Notes under the pieces: generated by a model | The model's database searches: none | What the model saw: only the letters and a program-made list of their open reading frames with translations | What the model was told of the DNA's origin: nothing | In this document: one piece after another, positions 59,258 to 64,000 of the stretch | How the letters are laid out: the number at the start of each line of letters is the position of its first letter | How positions within the stretch are numbered: position 1 is the stretch's first letter | Source: Linum tenue | Taxonomy: Eukaryota > Streptophyta > Magnoliopsida > Malpighiales > Linaceae | Length of the DNA stretch: 64,000 nucleotides | Reading direction: 5' to 3' | Assembly: GCA_946122785.1 (NCBI GenBank) | Contig: CAMGYJ010000008.1 | Location: 22,903,475 to 22,967,474, forward strand | Translations under genes and position numbers: made by a program

Positions 59258-60264
59258 GTCTATATGACTCGCACGGACTACATCGCGAATTAAAACCCCG
59301 ACTAGAGTCCAAGTATAAACTATAGCCGGGTGCAGTATAGGACAAGTGATAGCGTCGTATTTGCACATGTTTGCACCCTTGTCTCCTGACCGTTTTAGCT
59401 GGAATTAGTGGTTCCTTCACCTATTTTACGCTAGGTTTTGTTGTTTTGTCATATCTCAGGTCCTAGCGAGTAAAGGGAGGCATAGGCGCAAGTTTCAGGT
59501 CGTTTGGAGATCGTTTGGTGAGGCTGGAGCCAAAACACGGGTAGCCCTGACTGAAACACGACAGTGTTCCTCACTACAGGAAACTTGGCCACAAAGAGGA
59601 AAAATGTTATAAAAAGAATGGATATCCTCCTGGATTTGGAAAATGAAATTTCAGAGGCAGACCTCATGCTAATGTTGCTGTCGTTGCCAATCCAAAAAAT
59701 TTACAACAAGATATCAAACTTACCAAGGTAGTCTATGACAAGCTCACGAACTTAATGACTCAAAACTCTTGTCGGACGAAGCTTCTCAGCTGCAGCCTTC
59801 ACTATCAACAAACTAGAATCCTCATGTAAATATACTTTCAATGCTCAAACTAGACTACCATATGACAAATTATGGATTCAAAACACTGGGCCATCAGACC
59901 ACATAGCCTGTTCACTTGACAATTTGTAGAATCATAGAAAGATTAGCAATGTCTATATGACTCGCACGGACTACATCGCGAATTAAAACCCCGACTAGTC
60001 CAAGTATAAACTATAGCCGGGTGCAGTATATGACAAGTGATAGCGTCGTATTTGCACATGTTTGCACCCTTGTCTCCTGACCGTTTTAGCTGGAATTAGT
60101 GGTTCCTTCACCTATTTTATGCTAGGTTTTGTTGTTTTGTCATATCTCAGGTCCTAGCGAGTAAAGGGAGGCATAGGCGCAAGTTTCGGGTCGTATGGAG
60201 GTTGTTTGGTGAGGCTGGAGCCAAAACACGGGCATCCCTGACTGAAACACGACAGTGTTCCTCA
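58882..60264. repeat. 692-bp tandem duplication across a copia/LTR junction
   Basis: 58882-59573 is repeated as 59574-60264. Each copy holds the end of copia gag-protease, a short linking segment and the first part of the Athila-like LTR up to 'cagtgttcctca'. The join shows microhomology (TGTTC.TCA at both breakpoints). The copies differ at scattered sites. Confidence 0.9.
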
Positions 60265-61399
60265 GGCCGTGTTTTTACTGCCCAGAGCGTGTCTGAGAGG
60301 GCTGCTGAAGGACTAAAACACGGGGGGCATGGAGGAAAAACATGATCGTGTCACTCATGGGGCACGACCGTGTTTTGGGAGATACACGAGCATGTCTGTC
60401 TTACTTGAGGCAAAACACGGGCAGGATGAGGCAAACACGACCGTGTCCTCGACCGTGTTTTTCCCAGAAGCGAGTTTTTGAGGCAGATTCGAGCCAGAGG
60501 AGAAAACACACGACTTTTGAGCAGAAAACATAATTTTAGAGAGAGAAAGTGCATAGAACAAACCCTAGGAGCTATTTGGAGTGGATTTCTCACCATTGAA
60601 GCCCAGATTGCATCCCTAGGAGTGAAGATCGACATCCCAGAGAATATTATCCCCATCTTTATGTGTATGGATGCTCTGATTTCTGTTTTCCTCTCTCTCT
60701 ATGGAGTAGAACCCTCTCTCACTTGGGTATGAAGAACCCTAGTTCGATGTGTTAGGAATCTTGATTGAAATGACTTTGGATTGATATACTGCTTGATTAT
60801 AATTGATTGATGCATGATTCATTAAGTCAATTGAAGCCTGATAATCTTTTCTTGATTTCTGCTGCAACCTAAGATAGATAGAATCTGATTAGGTTGTTAG
60901 AGCTTCATCAATCGCTAGTATTAAATTGGTTATACGAGAGTTAATCGATTTACTTCTTTGTACTGGAAACCAACTCCAGTAGTGGAGTTCTGTGTTTATT
61001 GCCTCAGCAGTCTATCCTGGTGAAGGCTAGTCGCCTGCCAGTTAGTCTGTCTGAGAGGGCTTGGTCAGCTTAAGAGATTCCAAGCTACTGTCGGATCTTC
61101 CGCAGTTTAATCAAAAGTAAATCAACCCATGGTAATTACAACTTTGACCTAACTAAGGAAACTAGGGGGACTCATTCCCGAGTGACTCTTCCCCTGCTTA
61201 AGAACTTCGAACCATTTCCTTCTTTCTTACGGCTTTGCTTAAAACCACATTCAATCAACTTAGTTTGCTAGATAATAAATCATCACGGAGTAGGCAGTAG
61301 ATCTAGACCCCGGGTTGATAAATAGAACTTACCCTTTTACTGCATTTCCGGGCTGCGATTACACTTGGTCGCAGTTTGGTGTTGTGTTTTAGCGTGTCA
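60038..61399 (+). repeat. 5' LTR of an Athila/Tat-like gypsy element
   Basis: It starts TGATAGCGTCG and ends AGCGTGTCA, 1362 bp. It is followed by 6 bases and a primer binding site. It is the same family as 14696-16034 and 53300-54422. A partial first copy (59347-59573) results from the tandem duplication. Confidence 0.88.
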
Positions 61400-61405
61400 A
61401 GTTTT

Positions 61406-61422
61406 TGGCGCCGTTGCTGTGG
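61406..61422 (+). other. Primer binding site, Athila type
   Basis: 'tggcgccgttgctgtgg' just after the LTR matches the common TGGCGCCGTTGCC-type site of plant Athila/Tat elements (reported as tRNA-Asp-like), with one or two changes. Confidence 0.8.
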
Positions 61423-61544
61423 AACTTCTAGGTTATTGTAGAAACATGAAAGTTTGTTACTCTAGCTTTTTCTTTACTACATTCTCTCTCTTCCACCTTT
61501 GTGCCTTCACGAGTTGTGTTTGCATTCTGTGTGCAGGTAGGTGC

Positions 61545-62162
61545 ATGACCCGTAGCCAGTCAGGAGACTTACTGCCATTAGACCAAGAGCTTGAAGTGAC
61601 TTGCGAGAACTTTAAGTGGCCTTTAAAGGCACGACTGGCTGCAGAGGAGGCACTAGCACGGCTGCAAATCAACCAGGAGGAAGACATGGGTGAGCCTCAA
61701 GACAATGATGTGATTGTCCACGATGAGCACACCATTGGGTATTACTGGACCGCCAGAGCCGCAGACATGAGGTCGCCCATCCAGCATCCTCAAGTTCCAG
61801 CCAATAACTTTGAGGTGAGCACCTCTGTCATCACCATGCTGCGCGGCTCGGTGGTATTCTGCGGAAAAGAGGGGAGTGCCCCAGATTGCATCTGCGGCAA
61901 TTCCATGAGCTCATCGATGGGATCAAGATAAATGGGGTCCCAGCCGATGCCATCCAGTTGAGGTACTTCCCATTTTACTCTGGAGGGGCAGGCCAAGGAG
62001 TGGCTGGACACTCGGCCTCCAGGATCGATCACCACGTTCGCCAACCTGGCGGACAAGTTCCTCACCGGTTATCATCCTCCGTCCAAGACGGCGGACCTGC
62101 AGAAGCAGATCACCCACTTTACCCAGGAGGAAGATGAAACCATTCGGGACGCTTGGGAAAGA
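61545..62162 (+). pseudogene. gag N-terminal part of the Athila-like element, frameshifted and truncated
   Basis: The first frame from ATG 61545 gives MTRSQSGDLLPLDQELEV... Near 61880 the family block continues in a second frame (HLRQFHELIDGIKINGVPA, DAIQLRYFPF). Near 61975 it continues in a third (EGQAKEWLDTRPPG, TTFANLADKFLTGYHPPSK, QEEDETIRDAWER). This is the conserved gag core of Athila-type elements. It is cut at 62163 by another LTR. Confidence 0.85.
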
Positions 62163-64000
62163 TGTAACATCCCAAACCGAAGAAACTTGGTGTTTCCCGT
62201 CTTACCGTTGTGCATAATTGTATAAACAATGAAACACTCATTTATGGAGCCAGCGAAGTGTCACACCCACACAACAACCGGCATCTCATCACTCCAATGG
62301 CCAATTGCCCATTCCATTCTTTATTGCCACCAGTGCACTACCAGCTCCTCATTTAAACATCAACGAACCACTATTATTAATCCCACATCACATGATCTAA
62401 TCTGCTGAACCCTTTCCAATCACAACAATATATATAAGAGAGGGTAAGTTCTTCCCTCCTTTCACAACCGCACACCACATGCTCTCATCTCCTCCACTTC
62501 AGGTCACTAGTGATTTCCCCACAAGAAAGGTCTCACCCTCTATCATCATAAACTTATCCCATATTTTTCCGGTCATTATTGTCCGCCAAGCTTCTCATCG
62601 TCGCCATCATGCCGGCATCAACGTCGCCGCCACAAAAGGGCTACGTATGCAATTACTCATTATGTCGTCTCTCCCTCCTGACCAATAGGTAAGAATGACG
62701 AACCCAACCCGATTCAAGCGTCAAAGCTCCGTAGGTACTAACCATGGTTGTCTTTCAACCTTAGCCTTGACGGGGAAGATGCGGGGTCATCGAATGTCGA
62801 TACATCTTTGTATCGATGTCTAGGCACGAATACGAGGTAAGGAAACTCGACCCATCGCGTTTAAATCGACGTTGGACTTCTAAATAGGAGTTTGTGAAAT
62901 TCTGGGTAATTAGCGACGGCATTTGCAGGCTTTCTGCGTCGGTTCTGTTATTGTCGCGAAAGGCTGACCAATTAGAAGCAGAGGCAAGCCTTTAGAGACG
63001 AGCGGTAAATGTGCTTTAGTAACCAATTCAGGATCCGTCACTATAGGAGCTGTAATCTTTTTATCTAGGTTATGAGTATCGATTAGGTAGTGTCGATTGG
63101 ATTACTTAGCAATTGATTTACTGAATTAGTTAGTAATTGATTTAATGGGTCACTTGTTAGCATATGATCACGATGTTAATCAATAACTTAGTAGTTGATT
63201 AGATGATTTAGTTCTCGTTAGTTGAGTATTTAAACTAATAGTATGATTAATAATGTTGTTAACCGGTTCGTCTAGCATGTTTATAGATGTTGCTGATTTA
63301 AGTTATTAGTTAGCAAATATCAAATTTGACAGGTAGAATATCCTCACGATGTAAAACTAGACTATAATGAATCGAGTAAGGGGTTATATTGATATGAGTA
63401 GTTAATGAGTCAATTTATCAGTTTTGACCAACAAGAATATTATAAGTAGTAATATTATTGATTGACCATCTAAGTTTATTGATAGACTAATTAGAAGGAA
63501 TTTATGTTGAATTAAGGGATTTAATTATCGTAGCTACATTTAATAAGAGTTTAGCAAGCCCTTATACTTTGCACATATTGCAAAGTAGTCCCAAATTGAG
63601 AACCGTCGCTAAGAACTAAAGTATCCAACCGATCTAACCTCGATCGTTCGCCATAGGTTGAGAAGGCAAATCATCTTCTCTCGAGCACCGATCCTTTGAG
63701 TTGGTGGCTAGATCAAGTTTAACTGCTCGGCCAAATAAGGTGCGTGGTTTGAGGGGGCTAGTTAGTATTCCATTCTGAATTGTTTATGATGCATGTTACT
63801 TGCGTTACATGATATGCTCTTACATGCTATTTATGGTTGAGTTATGTGTTTATGAGATACATGTTCAAGTTTGTGAATCATGCTTAAGTTTATGAATTAT
63901 GTTCATTATGCATAGTATCATGCTCATTAGAAAATCATGACCAAATCAAAGTTATTAAGTTGAATTTCACATTGTGCGGGAGATCACCAAGCTCTTCAAG
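62163..64000 (+). mobile_element. LTR of a Tekay/Del-like gypsy element, runs off the window
   Basis: It starts TGTAACATCCCAAACCGA, the TGTAACA.CCC opening common in Tekay/Del LTRs, exactly where the Athila gag coding stops. A TATA-like 'tatataag' lies at 62431-62438 with a CT-rich stretch after it. No LTR end or coding sequence is reached by 64000, which is compatible with the long LTRs of this group. The upstream flank 'aaaga' is a candidate target duplication. Confidence 0.65.

Overview
This window is nuclear DNA from a flowering plant, most likely a eudicot. Five intron-containing or typical plant genes are scattered through AT-rich DNA packed with retrotransposons and DNA transposons. 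I cannot name the species. A 100-base run of N at 53200-53299 marks an assembly gap.

Genes. (1) A cytochrome P450 of the CYP89A type, 9295-10857 (+), one exon. (2) A PP4 regulatory subunit 2 gene, 13980-11554 (-), seven exons. (3) A gluconokinase, 17859-18909 (+), four exons. (4) A small, probably mitochondrial LEA-type protein like Arabidopsis At5g17165, 26854-28977 (+), two exons. (5) A BPA1-like protein (binding partner of ACD11) with an RRM-like domain, 38629-36610 (-), five exons. A small secreted cysteine-rich peptide gene at 31936-32171 (+) looks broken by one frameshift. The exon models were built by reading splice sites and checking that the reading phase closes. The genes do not form a pathway; they are ordinary dispersed plant housekeeping or accessory genes.

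Mobile DNA, left to right. A nearly complete Ty3/gypsy element (207-5831) has near-identical LTRs and a single-frame gag-pol broken by four stop codons. The end of a Helitron (6152) carries a nested hAT MITE (6187-6599). Further hAT-type elements with 8-bp target duplications lie at 7655-8396, 25020-25484, 35186-35940 and 39426-42160. A clean solo LTR of an Athila/Tat-like element (14696-16034) is flanked by GAGAT. A long LINE (19244 to about 24640, minus strand) has an intact endonuclease but a mutated RT active site. A Helitron relic with Rep-type coding remnants spans about 43152-48292. It contains a 445-bp tandem repeat, one copy of which has been split by a 1.1-kb DNA transposon. A LINE tail lies at 50642-51059 and a MULE-like MITE at 51336-51674. 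The region 52.1-54.4 kb holds LTR material around the gap. A decayed LINE occupies 54.9-57.0 kb. From 58.0 kb to the window end there is a nest: copia gag-protease, then an Athila-like element, then a Tekay/Del-like LTR, with a 692-bp tandem duplication across the first junction. A short plastid rpoC2 fragment (NUPT) sits at 29504-29706.

Nothing here looks like a new defence or metabolic system. The more unusual observations are the C-to-T-type stop signature in the gypsy element, the stop-start (TAATG) overlap between the two LINE ORFs, the array of ACACGGCCGTGT-type palindromes shared by three LTRs, the built-in empty sites for the 45.4-kb transposon, and the frameshifted signal-peptide/CC-x6-CC gene.
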